Assembly: GCF_021738965.1 (NCBI RefSeq)
Contig: NZ_JAKKOQ010000010.1
Coordinates: 1-64,000 of the forward strand
Source of the DNA: Gordonia zhenghanii
GTDB taxonomy: Bacteria > Actinomycetota > Actinomycetes > Mycobacteriales > Mycobacteriaceae
Length of the DNA: 64,000 nt
Direction of reading: 5' to 3'
The position numbers were made by a program, and so were the translations under genes. The notes under the pieces are model-generated. The model made no database searches, had not been told where the DNA came from, and saw only the letters and a list, made by a program, of their open reading frames with translations. Position 1 is the stretch's first letter. Every line of letters starts with the position of its first letter. Below, piece by piece: positions 23,649 through 32,181 of the stretch.

Positions 23649-24226
23649 CCGAGAGCCTCGTCGTAGCGGAGCATGGGCCGCAGCGACCGATTGCGATGCA
23701 GCTGACGCAGACGTTGCAACAGCCGCGCGGCGAACGCCTCAGCCTCCCACTCCTGCAGTTCGAGCTCCTCGGCGGTGATCGTCTTGCCGGACGTCGACCC
23801 GGACACGGACTCGGACTCCGGCGCTGATTCCGACGCATCCGACTCATCCGGTTCGGACAGGCCGAGCATGTAGGCGATCAGATCGTCCTCGGCTTCGACC
23901 GTCGATTCCTCGGCGACGGTCCCGGAGTGGGCGAACACGATGTGACCGAGTTCGTGCGCCAACGTTCGCGCCTCGCTGGGAAGGGCTCGCGCCAACACGA
24001 TCACGTCGTGGTCGGGGAAGTCGCGGCGTTGCCCCCACACTCCGGGCGCGAGGTCGTCGAAGGCGATCGCGATCGGCCGCTGCCTGCTCTCGCCGACGGC
24101 GCGGACGATGTCGTCCAACGAACCGGCCTGCTTCTGCGCGGCGACGTCGAGCACTGCGTCGACCGCCGCATGGACGCGACGGTGCGACCGGTGGGCGGCA
24201 CGGGTCGATTCGACGGGGCTAGACAC
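23645..24226 (-). CDS. ImmA/IrrE family metallo-endopeptidase
   Basis: A 193-residue zinc protease-like protein with the gluzincin motif H91-E-L-G-H95 ('LAHELGHIVFAH') and a downstream 'EWEAEAFAARLL' helix supplying the expected third ligand Glu. ImmA/IrrE proteases cleave or inactivate XRE-family repressors, as in the ICEBs1 ImmR/ImmA pair or Deinococcus IrrE/DdrO. Between the motif and the ligand helix is a ~25-residue Ser/Glu/Asp-rich insert (about 125-150) not usual for the core domain. An XRE-type (EspR-like) regulator gene lies two genes upstream on the same strand, which suggests a protease-repressor pair. GTG start with a weak ribosome site. Confidence 0.75.
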   Translation of the reverse strand: MSSPVESTRAAHRSHRRVHAAVDAVLDVAAQKQAGSLDDIVRAVGESRQRPIAIAFDDLAPGVWGQRRDFPDHDVIVLARALPSEARTLAHELGHIVFAHSGTVAEESTVEAEDDLIAYMLGLSEPDESDASESAPESESVSGSTSGKTITAEELELQEWEAEAFAARLLQRLRQLHRNRSLRPMLRYDEALG

Positions 24227-24263
24227 AGGTCACCACTCTAGGGCTCGTAACCGATTGCACGCA

Positions 24264-25052
24264 TCACTTGGGCGGCGACAGGAACTCGGCGCGTGCGGCG
24301 TTCAGCCGGACGCGACCGGCGCGGGCTCCGCGATGGGTCACCAGTCCGGCGCCACCCGCGATCAGGATCATGGCGCCGATCCCGCCGCCAGCCGCGGCGT
24401 ACTGGCTTGCCGACACCTCGGACGGTACTGGGAGAGCTTCGGTCTGGGTCGGCGGCTTCGGATCGGACGCGGAATGAGCAGCGGGAGCCTTCGACGTAGA
24501 CGTCCGAGCAGGCTTCTTCGTGGTCTTACGCGTCGTGGACGGCTTGTGTGACCGAGACGGCTTGGATGCCTTGGGCTTGGAGCCCGTCGGCGTCTGCTGC
24601 TGCGTCTTGGGAGTCGCCTTCCGGCTCGGCGCACGGCCCGTGGGGGTGTTCGTCGCCGAGTCGTCGCCGGGGCCGAGATCGTCGAGGTCGTGATAGACGG
24701 CGCCGGGGTCGCGATCGTCGTCCTCATTCTCGGACGTCGTGGGTGGCTCAGGCTTCTCGTGCTTCGGGGGAGACGCTGGCGCCTCGTCGTCGCCGTTGTC
24801 GCCGCCCTCGTCGTCTTCGCCGTCTTCGCCGTCTGTCGTCGTCGCAGGCGACGACTTCTGCGACGACGATTCGGGCGCCTCAGACGACTCGGGCGTCGAC
24901 GATTCCGCCGTGTCCTCGTCGTCTGCGCTGCACGTGACGTGGCAGTGGTGACCAGGGAAGGCCACGGCCGTCGCAGGGACTGCGAAGAGGGCGCCCACCG
25001 CTACTGCGGCGACGCCGAACGGGCGCGCGGCACGCGAGAACTTCACCTGCAT
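24264..25052 (-). CDS. Secreted low-complexity protein with C-terminal membrane anchor
   Basis: A 262-residue protein of no recognised family. The N-terminal signal peptide has a basic start, a hydrophobic stretch at about 13-30 and likely cleavage after AVA. A short His/Cys patch, 'GHHCHVTC', follows. Next comes ~170 residues dominated by Asp/Glu/Ser, then Pro/Lys/Thr repeats ('KPSRSHKPSTTRKTTKKP'), and finally a hydrophobic 'GGGIGAMILIAGGAGLV' segment before a basic tail. This fits an extended cell-wall-spanning stalk anchored in the membrane. It lies between the EspR-like and ImmA/IrrE genes on the same strand, and may be the external part of a sensing module. The ATG at 25052 is chosen for its GGAG site. 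Confidence 0.6.
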   Translation of the reverse strand: MQVKFSRAARPFGVAAVAVGALFAVPATAVAFPGHHCHVTCSADDEDTAESSTPESSEAPESSSQKSSPATTTDGEDGEDDEGGDNGDDEAPASPPKHEKPEPPTTSENEDDDRDPGAVYHDLDDLGPGDDSATNTPTGRAPSRKATPKTQQQTPTGSKPKASKPSRSHKPSTTRKTTKKPARTSTSKAPAAHSASDPKPPTQTEALPVPSEVSASQYAAAGGGIGAMILIAGGAGLVTHRGARAGRVRLNAARAEFLSPPK

Positions 25053-25103
25053 CAATGTCTCCAACCGATCCTCGACGTCGAGGATACGAGGTCTGTCGGG
25101 CGG

Positions 25104-25514
25104 TCAGTCGAGGGGGTTTTCCGGGAGGCCTTCGCCGCGGCGAAGTTTCTCGGCCATCGCGGTCAGCATCTCTTGGGACTCTTCGGACAGATCGAACGCG
25201 CGGCTCGACAGACGGCGCAGACTCGAACCGCGCAACTGAGACAGGAGTTCGAGATCGTGATCGATCTTCGCCGCATAGATGTCGTCGTAGAAGTAGTCGG
25301 GCTTCACCTTGAAGAAACGGGCGAGCGCGGTGACGGTCTCATGCGACGGATTGGTGCGGTGGCCGTTGCGCAACTGAGAGAGGTACGGCTTGGAGAGCTT
25401 GTATCCCGTAGCGGTGACGGCGTCGGCGACTTCGGCGTTCGTGTGCGACTTGCGCCCCGGAGGGTGCACTGTCTCGAACAGCCTGTTGAGCCGTCCCGCA
25501 AATCCGTTGTCCAT
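25104..25514 (-). CDS. EspR-like XRE-family DNA-binding protein
   Basis: A 136-residue regulator closely resembling mycobacterial EspR (132 residues). It has the same N-terminus ('FAGRLNRLFETVHPPGRKSH'), the HTH at about 25-65 containing 'KPYLSQLRNGHRTNPS', and a C-terminal dimerisation tail. EspR is a nucleoid-associated regulator of ESX-1 and cell-wall genes in M. tuberculosis; that role need not carry over. The gene leads a leftward group: EspR-like, secreted stalk protein, ImmA/IrrE protease, membrane protein. It has a 575-bp upstream region with several dyads, including TTGCC-GAC-GGCAA at 25653-25665. Confidence 0.8.
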   Translation of the reverse strand: MDNGFAGRLNRLFETVHPPGRKSHTNAEVADAVTATGYKLSKPYLSQLRNGHRTNPSHETVTALARFFKVKPDYFYDDIYAAKIDHDLELLSQLRGSSLRRLSSRAFDLSEESQEMLTAMAEKLRRGEGLPENPLD

Positions 25515-25906
25515 GTCGCCTTCCCCCGAGAGTGCGGTGAGCCGGGTGATCCGTCTGACTCTCCGCTACGTGCAGTGCGTCGCCCCGACGAGGGAGAACG
25601 TGATGCCTCTGTATCCGCTACATACTAGCAATTCGATGTTGCCAGACGGAAATTGCCGACGGCAACGTGCGATTTGATCACGTAATAATATCCGCTGACG
25701 TGCGCATTCGTGGTCGTCAAATGGTGTGTACTGTCTCGATTCCACCTTCCAGCGCACACAACTGGCGGCAGAAATTGGTTTGCTGTACGGTAACTGACGT
25801 ACTCATGGGGATGGGTGCAACGGACGTCAGTTCGGCGGAGGGCCTTCCGGGTCGATTGCGACTCGGTAGGTGTCGACGACGTCCGCGGCAGGCGCTGGGA
25901 AGCGTG

Positions 25907-25963
25907 GAAGCCGCCGACCGCGAGTGACTCCTAGAGGGGGGAGCATCCGCGATCGGCGGCTTC
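25907..25963. terminator. Long hairpin, possible terminator or small RNA end
   Basis: GAAGCCGCCGACCGCG (25907-25922) pairs with CGCGATCGGCGGCTTC (25948-25963) with a single C/A mismatch, giving a 16-bp stem with a 25-nt loop. The loop word CCTAGAG (25930-25936) can also pair with CTCTAGG at 25970-25976, so two exclusive structures are possible. No called gene reads into it, which raises the idea of an untranslated RNA or leader. Confidence 0.45.
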
Positions 25964-26014
25964 TGTCGTCTCTAGGCCTGGCTGGCGAGTCGCGGTCTGT
26001 ATCCGGTCGAGATC

Positions 26015-26037
26015 ATTGATAAACAGCACATATCAAT
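26015..26037. promoter_or_regulatory. LysR-type operator upstream of pcaF
   Basis: ATTGATA-N9-TATCAAT is a perfect 7-bp-arm dyad 52 bp before the pcaF ATG. It contains the LysR T-N11-A core, and its ATA-N9-TAT spacing matches BenM/CatM sites (ATAC-N7-GTAT). The same element with one change is found upstream of benA at 37119-37141. Confidence 0.55.
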
Positions 26038-26089
26038 AGAATGAGAATTGATCCTTCTATGTATGGCTGATTGTTCCTATGGTGGATAC

Positions 26090-27322
26090 ATGAGTTCTGA
26101 ATCACAGTCGGCAGACATCGTCGTATGCAGTCCGGTCCGGACTCCGGTGGGGCGGATGGGCGGGGCACTGGCATCCCTCGCCGCGCAGGACCTCGCCACC
26201 ACGACCCTTCGGAGCCTCATTGACCGCACCGGCCTGGACCCCGAGTCCGTCGACGACGTGATTCTCGGACAGGGATCGCCGAACGGGGAGGCGCCTGCAA
26301 TCGGCCGGGTCGCCGCCCTCGACGCAGGCCTGGGGATCGGCGTCCCCGGAATGCAAGTGGATCGCCGCTGCGGATCCGGTCTGCAGGCCGTGCTGACCGC
26401 CGCGTCGGCGATCGCCACCGGCGGCGCGGACCTGATCGTCGCAGGCGGCGTGGAATCGATGTCGACCGTCGAGCACTACGCGCTCGGGCTGCGGACCGGA
26501 ATCCGGCAGGGTGGTGTCGAACTGATGGACCGGCTCGACCGCGCTCGAGCCACGGCCGGCGGATCGTCGTACCCCGTGCCGGGCGGCATGATCGAGACGG
26601 CGGAGAACCTTCGCAAGAAGTACGGAATCACTCGGGAAGCGCAGGACAGTCTCGCCGTCGAGTCGCACCGCCGAGCAGCCGCCGCGCACGACGAAGGTCG
26701 GTTCGCCGACGAGTTGACACCGGTCACCGTTCCGGGCCGACGCGGAAAGCCCGACGTCGTGGTCGACCGCGACGAGCATCCGCGCGCCGACGCGTCGATG
26801 GAGTCGTTTGCGAACCTCAAGCCGGTCCGCCGAAAGATCGATCCGGAGTCGACGGTCACCGCCGGAAACGCGTCTGGCCAGAACGACGGCGCTGCGATGG
26901 CCATCGTGACCACGCGCGCCACTGCCGAGAAGCTCGGTCTCGACCCGATGCTCACCCTCCGATCGTGGTCGGTCGCCGGCTGCGAGCCGAAGACCATGGG
27001 CATCGGCCCGGTCCCGGCGAGTCGCAAGGCGCTCGACCGCGCCGGGATCACCCTGGCCGACCTCGACCTGATCGAGCTCAACGAAGCGTTCGCGGCGCAG
27101 GTTCTCAGTGTGCTCGCCGAGTGGGGGATCGGAGCCGACGATCCCCGCCTGAACCCGAGCGGATCGGGCATCTCGCTAGGTCATCCCGTCGGCGCGACCG
27201 GTGCCCGGATCTTGGCGACCGCCGCATACGAAGCCCGCCGCCGGGACGCGAGGTACGTCCTCGAGACCATGTGCATCGGTGGCGGACAGGGACTCGCCGC
27301 GGTGTTCGAGGCCACCCGATGA
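26090..27322 (+). CDS. pcaF: Beta-ketoadipyl-CoA thiolase (acetyl-CoA acyltransferase)
   Basis: A 410-residue thiolase. The nucleophile is C94 in '[11 protein letters not shown]'; H365 in '[12 protein letters not shown]' and C395 in '[10 protein letters not shown]' complete the active site. In this operon it should cleave beta-ketoadipyl-CoA with CoA to succinyl-CoA and acetyl-CoA, the last step of the beta-ketoadipate pathway. Assignment to that substrate rests on its linkage to pcaD, pcaI and pcaJ, all joined by 4-bp overlaps. The ATG at 26090 was chosen over an upstream one because a GGTGG precedes it and homology starts there. A LysR-type dyad lies just upstream. Confidence 0.85.
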   Translation: MSSESQSADIVVCSPVRTPVGRMGGALASLAAQDLATTTLRSLIDRTGLDPESVDDVILGQGSPNGEAPAIGRVAALDAGLGIGVPGMQVDRRCGSGLQAVLTAASAIATGGADLIVAGGVESMSTVEHYALGLRTGIRQGGVELMDRLDRARATAGGSSYPVPGGMIETAENLRKKYGITREAQDSLAVESHRRAAAAHDEGRFADELTPVTVPGRRGKPDVVVDRDEHPRADASMESFANLKPVRRKIDPESTVTAGNASGQNDGAAMAIVTTRATAEKLGLDPMLTLRSWSVAGCEPKTMGIGPVPASRKALDRAGITLADLDLIELNEAFAAQVLSVLAEWGIGADDPRLNPSGSGISLGHPVGATGARILATAAYEARRRDARYVLETMCIGGGQGLAAVFEATR

Positions 27323-28086
27323 GCGCCGTCGACGTCCACGCCGTCGCCAGCGGGAAGGCGGACCGCCCCGCTGTCGTCCTGTCGAACTCGCTCGGGTCGG
27401 ACATGCGGATGTGGGAGCCGCAGCTTCCGGCTCTCGAGGAGCGCTTCCACGTCATCCGATACGACACCCGAGGACACGGGCAGTCGCCGGTGCCGGACGG
27501 CCCGTACACACTCGACGACCTCTCCGACGACCTGCTCGCTCTGCTCGACCGATTCGGTGTCGAGCAGGCTCACCTGATCGGTCTGTCCCTCGGCGGCATG
27601 ACGATGATGCGCACTGCGGTGCGGGCTCACGAACGGGTTGCGAGCGTCGCGGTGCTGTGTACCTCGGCGGCCCTGCCCGACGCCGGTTACGCCGATCGTG
27701 CCGGGTTGGTACGACGGGAGGGGACCGGGCACATCGCCGAGGCGGTCGTCGGCAAGTGGTTCACGCCCACCTACCTCGCCGAGAACTCCGCGCAGAAGGA
27801 GTTCTACGAGGCGATGGTCGCCGACACCCCCGACGAGGGGTACGCCGGATGCTGCGAAGCGATCGCCGCGATGGACCTGCGCGACGAGTTGTCGCGCATC
27901 GCCGCCCGCACGCTCGTCGTCGCAGGCGCCGAGGACATCGCGACCCCGCCCGCGATGCTGACCGACATCGCCGATCGGATCGAAGGTTCCACCCTGACCG
28001 TGTTGCCCAATGCCTGCCATCTGGCGAACTTGCAGCAGCCCGAAGCCGCGACCGCGGCACTCATCAATCACTTGGAGCAAGCATGA
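27319..28086 (+). CDS. pcaD: 3-oxoadipate enol-lactonase
   Basis: A 255-residue alpha/beta hydrolase. The oxyanion region reads '[21 protein letters not shown]', typical of 3-oxoadipate enol-lactonases (S-N-S-L-G-x-x-x-x-M-W). The nucleophile is the Ser in '[10 protein letters not shown]', the acid is in '[12 protein letters not shown]' and the His in '[11 protein letters not shown]'. It hydrolyses beta-ketoadipate enol-lactone to beta-ketoadipate. Here it is a single-domain PcaD, not fused to PcaC as the PcaL proteins of some actinobacteria are. No carboxymuconolactone decarboxylase gene is present, consistent with service to the catechol branch. Overlaps pcaF and pcaI by ATGA. Confidence 0.92.
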   Translation: MSAVDVHAVASGKADRPAVVLSNSLGSDMRMWEPQLPALEERFHVIRYDTRGHGQSPVPDGPYTLDDLSDDLLALLDRFGVEQAHLIGLSLGGMTMMRTAVRAHERVASVAVLCTSAALPDAGYADRAGLVRREGTGHIAEAVVGKWFTPTYLAENSAQKEFYEAMVADTPDEGYAGCCEAIAAMDLRDELSRIAARTLVVAGAEDIATPPAMLTDIADRIEGSTLTVLPNACHLANLQQPEAATAALINHLEQA

Positions 28087-28853
28087 CCTTGAACAAAGTG
28101 GTCGGATCGGCCGACGAGGCCGTTCAAGACATCCCGGACGGGTCGAGCATCGCCGTCGGCGGCTTCGGCCTCGCAGGCATCCCGTGGTTCTTGATCGAGG
28201 CGCTCCTCGATCAAGGCGCCAAGGATCTGACCATCGTGTCGAACAACTGCGGCGTCGACGGTGCGGGCCTCGGTCTGCTGTTGGAGGCCCGCCGCATCAG
28301 TAAGGTGATCGCCTCGTACATCGGCGAGAACAAGGAGTTCGGCAGGCAGTTCCTGTCGGGAGAGGTGACCGTCGAGTTGACGCCGCAGGGCACGCTCGCC
28401 GAGCGGATGCGCTCCGGCGGCAGCGGAATCGGCGCCTTCTTCACCCCGACCGGCGTCGGCACGTTGGTCGCCGAGGGCGGCCTGCCGTGGCGTTACAACG
28501 CCGACGGGACCATAGCCGAGGCATCCGCGCCCAAGGAAGTACGGGAGATCGGCGGCCGTCAGATGGTGCTCGAGGAGTCCATCGTCACCGACTTCGCATT
28601 GGTCCGGGCCGCGGTGGTCGATCGGGCGGGCAACTGCCGGTTCCACGCCGCCGCACAGAACTTCAACCCGCCCGCCGCGATGGCCGGGCGCATCACGGTG
28701 GTCGAGGCGGAGAAGGTCGTCGATGTCGGCGAGATCGCTCCCGACGACATCCACCTGCCCGGAATCTTCGTGCAGAAGGTCGTCGAGTTGACGCCGGAAC
28801 AGGCCGCCCGCAAGGAAATAGAACAGCGCACCACGCGTGAGAGGACGTCATGA
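28083..28853 (+). CDS. pcaI: 3-oxoadipate CoA-transferase subunit A
   Basis: A 256-residue subunit A of the CoA-transferase family I heterodimer. It has the glycine loop '[22 protein letters not shown]', '[35 protein letters not shown]' and '[25 protein letters not shown]'. With PcaJ it activates beta-ketoadipate using succinyl-CoA. The sequence is also compatible with acetoacetate:succinyl-CoA transferase (ScoA); context favours PcaI. ATGA overlaps with both neighbours indicate tight coupling. Confidence 0.9.
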   Translation: MTLNKVVGSADEAVQDIPDGSSIAVGGFGLAGIPWFLIEALLDQGAKDLTIVSNNCGVDGAGLGLLLEARRISKVIASYIGENKEFGRQFLSGEVTVELTPQGTLAERMRSGGSGIGAFFTPTGVGTLVAEGGLPWRYNADGTIAEASAPKEVREIGGRQMVLEESIVTDFALVRAAVVDRAGNCRFHAAAQNFNPPAAMAGRITVVEAEKVVDVGEIAPDDIHLPGIFVQKVVELTPEQAARKEIEQRTTRERTS

Positions 28854-29476
28854 GCTGGAACCGCGACGCGATGGCGGCACGGGCGGCGAAAGAGCTGTCC
28901 GACGGGGACTACGTGAATCTCGGAATCGGTCTGCCGACCAAGATCCCCGACCACATTCCGCCGGAGTCCACTGTCACCCTGCATGCCGAGAACGGGATCC
29001 TCGGTGTCGGCCCGTACCCGTACGAGGACCAGGTGGATCCCGACCTGATCAATGCGGGTAAGCAGACCGTGACCGTCCTGCCGGGGGCGTCGTTCTTCGA
29101 CTCGGCGACCAGCTTCTCGATGATCCGCGGTCGCCACGTCGACGTCGCGGTGCTCGGCGGCATGCAGGTGTCGGCAGCAGGCGACCTGGCCAACTGGATG
29201 GTTCCCGGCGCGCTGGTCAAGGGCATCGGCGGCGCAATGGATCTGGTGAGCGGCGCCCGCCACGTGATCGTCCTGATGGAGCATCTGACGAAGAAGGGCG
29301 ACGCGAAGCTGCTCGCCGAGTGCTCGCTGCCGCTGACCGGCCGCGGCATCGTGCAGCGAGTGATCACCGACCTCGGTGTCTTCGACACTGCGGGGGATCA
29401 CTTCACGATCGTCGAGCTCGCGCCCGACGTCACCCGTGAGGAAGTCCAGGAGAAGACTGGCGCTCCCGTCGAATGA
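28850..29476 (+). CDS. pcaJ: 3-oxoadipate CoA-transferase subunit B
   Basis: A 208-residue subunit B carrying the catalytic glutamate in '[17 protein letters not shown]' (E-N-G motif). '[27 protein letters not shown]' and '[18 protein letters not shown]' are standard for the family. It pairs with PcaI. It is the last gene of the rightward pcaFDIJ operon, and its stop is only 8 bp from the stop of the convergent LuxR gene, leaving no room for a separate terminator. Confidence 0.92.
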   Translation: MSWNRDAMAARAAKELSDGDYVNLGIGLPTKIPDHIPPESTVTLHAENGILGVGPYPYEDQVDPDLINAGKQTVTVLPGASFFDSATSFSMIRGRHVDVAVLGGMQVSAAGDLANWMVPGALVKGIGGAMDLVSGARHVIVLMEHLTKKGDAKLLAECSLPLTGRGIVQRVITDLGVFDTAGDHFTIVELAPDVTREEVQEKTGAPVE

Positions 29477-29484
29477 GTTGAGGC

Positions 29485-32151
29485 TCAGTGCCAGACGGCG
29501 GTGAGTTCGGCCCGCGACCGCACGCCGATCTTCCCGTAGATCCGCGTGAGGTGGTACTGCACGGTCTTGGCCGAGATGTAGAGCTCAGCGGCGACTTCTC
29601 GATTCGTCATCCCCTGGACGACGAGCGCCGCCACCGCCTGCTCCTGCGGCGTCAGATCGATGCCGTCGCGGGTGTCCCGCGGGGCGTGCACGCCGCCTGC
29701 CCGCAGTTCGCGGTCGCAGCGTTCGACGTAGGTCCGTGCCCCTAGCGACTCGTAGAGGTCTCGGGCGCGGGTGATCACCTCATCGGCTGCGCGGCGTTTG
29801 CCCGCCCGGCGCAGGGTCTGCCCGTACGCGAAGTTCACGCGTGCCCGGTCGTAGCGCAGTGGCAGACCCTCGAGATGGTCCAACGCCTGCTCAAATGCTT
29901 GCCGAGCCGCGGTGAGGTCTCCCGAGCTTCCGAGAAGCCTGCCGCGCGCGTATCCGAGCCGCGCCTGGGCAGATCGGTGCTCGCGGGCGCTGGCACGTTC
30001 CTCATGTGGAATCAGCAGCGCGTCGGCCTCGTCGAGTCGGCCTTCCAACACCAACGCGTTGGCCAATTGGTCGACCCACGGCCAGAATCCAGGTTCGGAC
30101 AACCCGGAGGCATGTCGTGCGAGGGGGACGATCGTCGAGAGTGATTCACGCACCCGCCCGTAGTCGGCCCGCGATTCCGCGTAGGCGGCGCGCGCGAGCA
30201 GCGTCGGTACCTGCATCACCTCGCAGCTTCCCTCGGTGACTGCGGACGCGGCCACCGCGGTGCGTGCGGCGTCCCAGTCGCCTCGCAGTGAATTGATCTG
30301 CACTGCAGTCCATTCGAACAAGGGAGTGATCAAGGCGATGCCGCTGCTACGGGCCAGGACCCGACCGCGGTCGACGGCGTCGAGCGCCAGATCCCACTCT
30401 CCGGTCACGAAGTGCACGCGGGCGAGCCAGGCGAGGGCCCACTGGGTGATCCGGCTCGATCCGCGCAGTTGCGCCATCGACACCGCGACCTCCAGATTGC
30501 TGCGGGCCGCGTCGAGGTCGTCGAACCCGAACTCCATCCATCCGCGTCCCATCGTGACGCGCTGCGCCTGAGCGCCGTGCTGGATCGACTCGGTGAGGCT
30601 GTCGTACAAGGCGCGGGCCTCGGCGGGACGGCCTGACCATGCGAGACCGAGTCCCTTGATGACCGACGCTTCGGTGTGAGCGGGCGAGTCGTCGCCTGCG
30701 AGACCGATAGCAGTGTCGGCCCACGACACGAGTTCGCTGCCCTGGCAGCGCGCGAGGCTGAGTAGGACTCGACGCTGCGCGATGGTGCCTGCTACCTCCG
30801 GGGCCCGATCCGGGTTGCTGATGGCCCACGCGCGTTCGAGACGCATGTCGGCCTCTGCAGTGCGGCCGCGAAGGATGGCGAGGTACGCGAGGGTCGCCTC
30901 GCGCAGCGGTGTCTCGCGGAGGCTCTCCACTGCCGGCATGAGGACTGTCGCGCTGCCGCAGTCGCCTGCTGCGAGCAATGCGTCCGCGGCCCGCGTCAGG
31001 CGTTCGTCACGCATCGGCCCATCGACGGTCAGCCTGCTCGATTGTCGGAACAGCTTTGCGGCGGAGCGCCATTCGCCGTCGGCTCCGAGCCTGTTCGCGA
31101 GTGCTTCCAGGCGATCAGCGAGATCTGCATCGGCGACTGGAGTCGCGGCTGCCAGGTGGTGCAGGCGGCGTGCCGGGTCGGTGACGAGCTCGGCGGCCCG
31201 GCGATGCAGCGCTCCGGTCGCCTGCATGCCCATCGCCGCGGTGACTGCGGTGGCCTGCATCGGGCTGGTGAATCGGGGCGCCGAGTCGCCGGGCGAGACC
31301 CCCGCGGGGAGGGTGATCAACCCGGTGGCCGACGCATCGTCGAGCGCCGCGAGCGGATCGGCGACCTCGGCCAGCGTCGACGCCGTGGTCAGCGCGTCGA
31401 TGTCGACGAGGCCGTCGCCCAAGACCGCGAGAGCGTTGATCAATGCCCGGCCCTGCGGCGTGCAGTGATCGAGCGCCGCCGCGACCTCGTCGACGACGAA
31501 GGCTGGTGCGAAGAGTTCGGCGTCGGGAGTGCTCCAGTACGTCGCCGGAGCCTGCGCCAGCATCGCGAGGACGGCACGTGGGTTGCCGCGAGTATGTCGG
31601 GTCAGTCGTGAGGCAGTCACCGGATGCATCACGACCCGGTGCTCGGCGGCGACGGCAGTCACCTCGTCGGCGGTGAATCCGCCCAACTGCAGTGTGAGTG
31701 CGCTCGCGACGGCGGTCAGTTCCGCTTCCTGTGGCGCAGTGCGGACGATGAGGATCGGGGCGTCCCGATGGTGGAGCAGGAGGCTCACGATCGCGTGCAT
31801 CGAATCGGTGTCCGCCTGATGCGCGTCGTCGACGGTGATGAGAGTGGTCGCCTGGCCGCCAACGGACTCCACGGCGGCCCAGAGGTCAGTGGTTCCGTCC
31901 GGCAGCAGCTGATTCAGAATCCCACCGGGCCGATCGGACTCCCACGGAACGCCCTGTGCGCTCAGCACGTGATCGGCGCCGTGCGCACCGCGGTGTGCGT
32001 CGGCGAGTCGGTGCAGCAGAGTGCTTCTGCCGCTGCCCGGCCCACCGACGACTGTCACCAGACGTGCTCCGGTGACGGCGGAGGACGTGCCCTCCTCGAG
32101 GAGGCGAGCCAGGATCGACGCGGGGCCTGAACACTGCGTCGACCCGGTCAT
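29485..32151 (-). CDS. LuxR-family (LAL-type) ATPase regulator at the end of the ben operon
   Basis: An 888-residue regulator. The P-loop GGPGSGRST is at residues 36-44 and Walker B in 'TLITVDDAHQAD'. A long helical-repeat (TPR-like) middle follows, then a C-terminal LuxR HTH in the last ~65 residues ('LTPQEQAVAALVVQGMTNREVAAELYISAKTVQYHLTRIYGKI'). In Corynebacterium glutamicum the ben operon is controlled by a LuxR-type BenR, so a BenR role is a good guess. Here the gene is 30 bp downstream of the benC-benD fusion on the same strand, so it should be co-transcribed with what it controls and form a feedback loop. The ligand is unknown. Confidence 0.75.
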   Translation of the reverse strand: MTGSTQCSGPASILARLLEEGTSSAVTGARLVTVVGGPGSGRSTLLHRLADAHRGAHGADHVLSAQGVPWESDRPGGILNQLLPDGTTDLWAAVESVGGQATTLITVDDAHQADTDSMHAIVSLLLHHRDAPILIVRTAPQEAELTAVASALTLQLGGFTADEVTAVAAEHRVVMHPVTASRLTRHTRGNPRAVLAMLAQAPATYWSTPDAELFAPAFVVDEVAAALDHCTPQGRALINALAVLGDGLVDIDALTTASTLAEVADPLAALDDASATGLITLPAGVSPGDSAPRFTSPMQATAVTAAMGMQATGALHRRAAELVTDPARRLHHLAAATPVADADLADRLEALANRLGADGEWRSAAKLFRQSSRLTVDGPMRDERLTRAADALLAAGDCGSATVLMPAVESLRETPLREATLAYLAILRGRTAEADMRLERAWAISNPDRAPEVAGTIAQRRVLLSLARCQGSELVSWADTAIGLAGDDSPAHTEASVIKGLGLAWSGRPAEARALYDSLTESIQHGAQAQRVTMGRGWMEFGFDDLDAARSNLEVAVSMAQLRGSSRITQWALAWLARVHFVTGEWDLALDAVDRGRVLARSSGIALITPLFEWTAVQINSLRGDWDAARTAVAASAVTEGSCEVMQVPTLLARAAYAESRADYGRVRESLSTIVPLARHASGLSEPGFWPWVDQLANALVLEGRLDEADALLIPHEERASAREHRSAQARLGYARGRLLGSSGDLTAARQAFEQALDHLEGLPLRYDRARVNFAYGQTLRRAGKRRAADEVITRARDLYESLGARTYVERCDRELRAGGVHAPRDTRDGIDLTPQEQAVAALVVQGMTNREVAAELYISAKTVQYHLTRIYGKIGVRSRAELTAVWH

Positions 32152-32181
32152 CCACTCACCCTAGGGCACGTCCTCGACCGC

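Larger units (their letters stand above)
25515..26089. other. 575-bp intergenic region with dyads, no confident gene
   Basis: This gap between the divergent espR-like and pcaF genes is more AT-rich than its flanks. It holds TTGCC-GAC-GGCAA (25653-25665), TAATAATAT near 25683 (a possible -10 for the leftward gene), a long hairpin at 25907-25963 and the LysR-type dyad at 26015-26037. A rightward open frame up to 25927 runs into the hairpin but has no family match or ribosome site, so I do not call it. Confidence 0.5.

Noticed and set aside
25667..25927. Possible 86-codon rightward gene before pcaF
   Set aside because: No family resemblance, no ribosome site, Arg-rich low-complexity end, and it runs into a hairpin stem.
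25907..25963. 6C RNA candidate (six C in the loop on the minus strand)
   Set aside because: The 6C motif needs two hairpins with C-rich loops, and only one is present. Kept as a generic hairpin.
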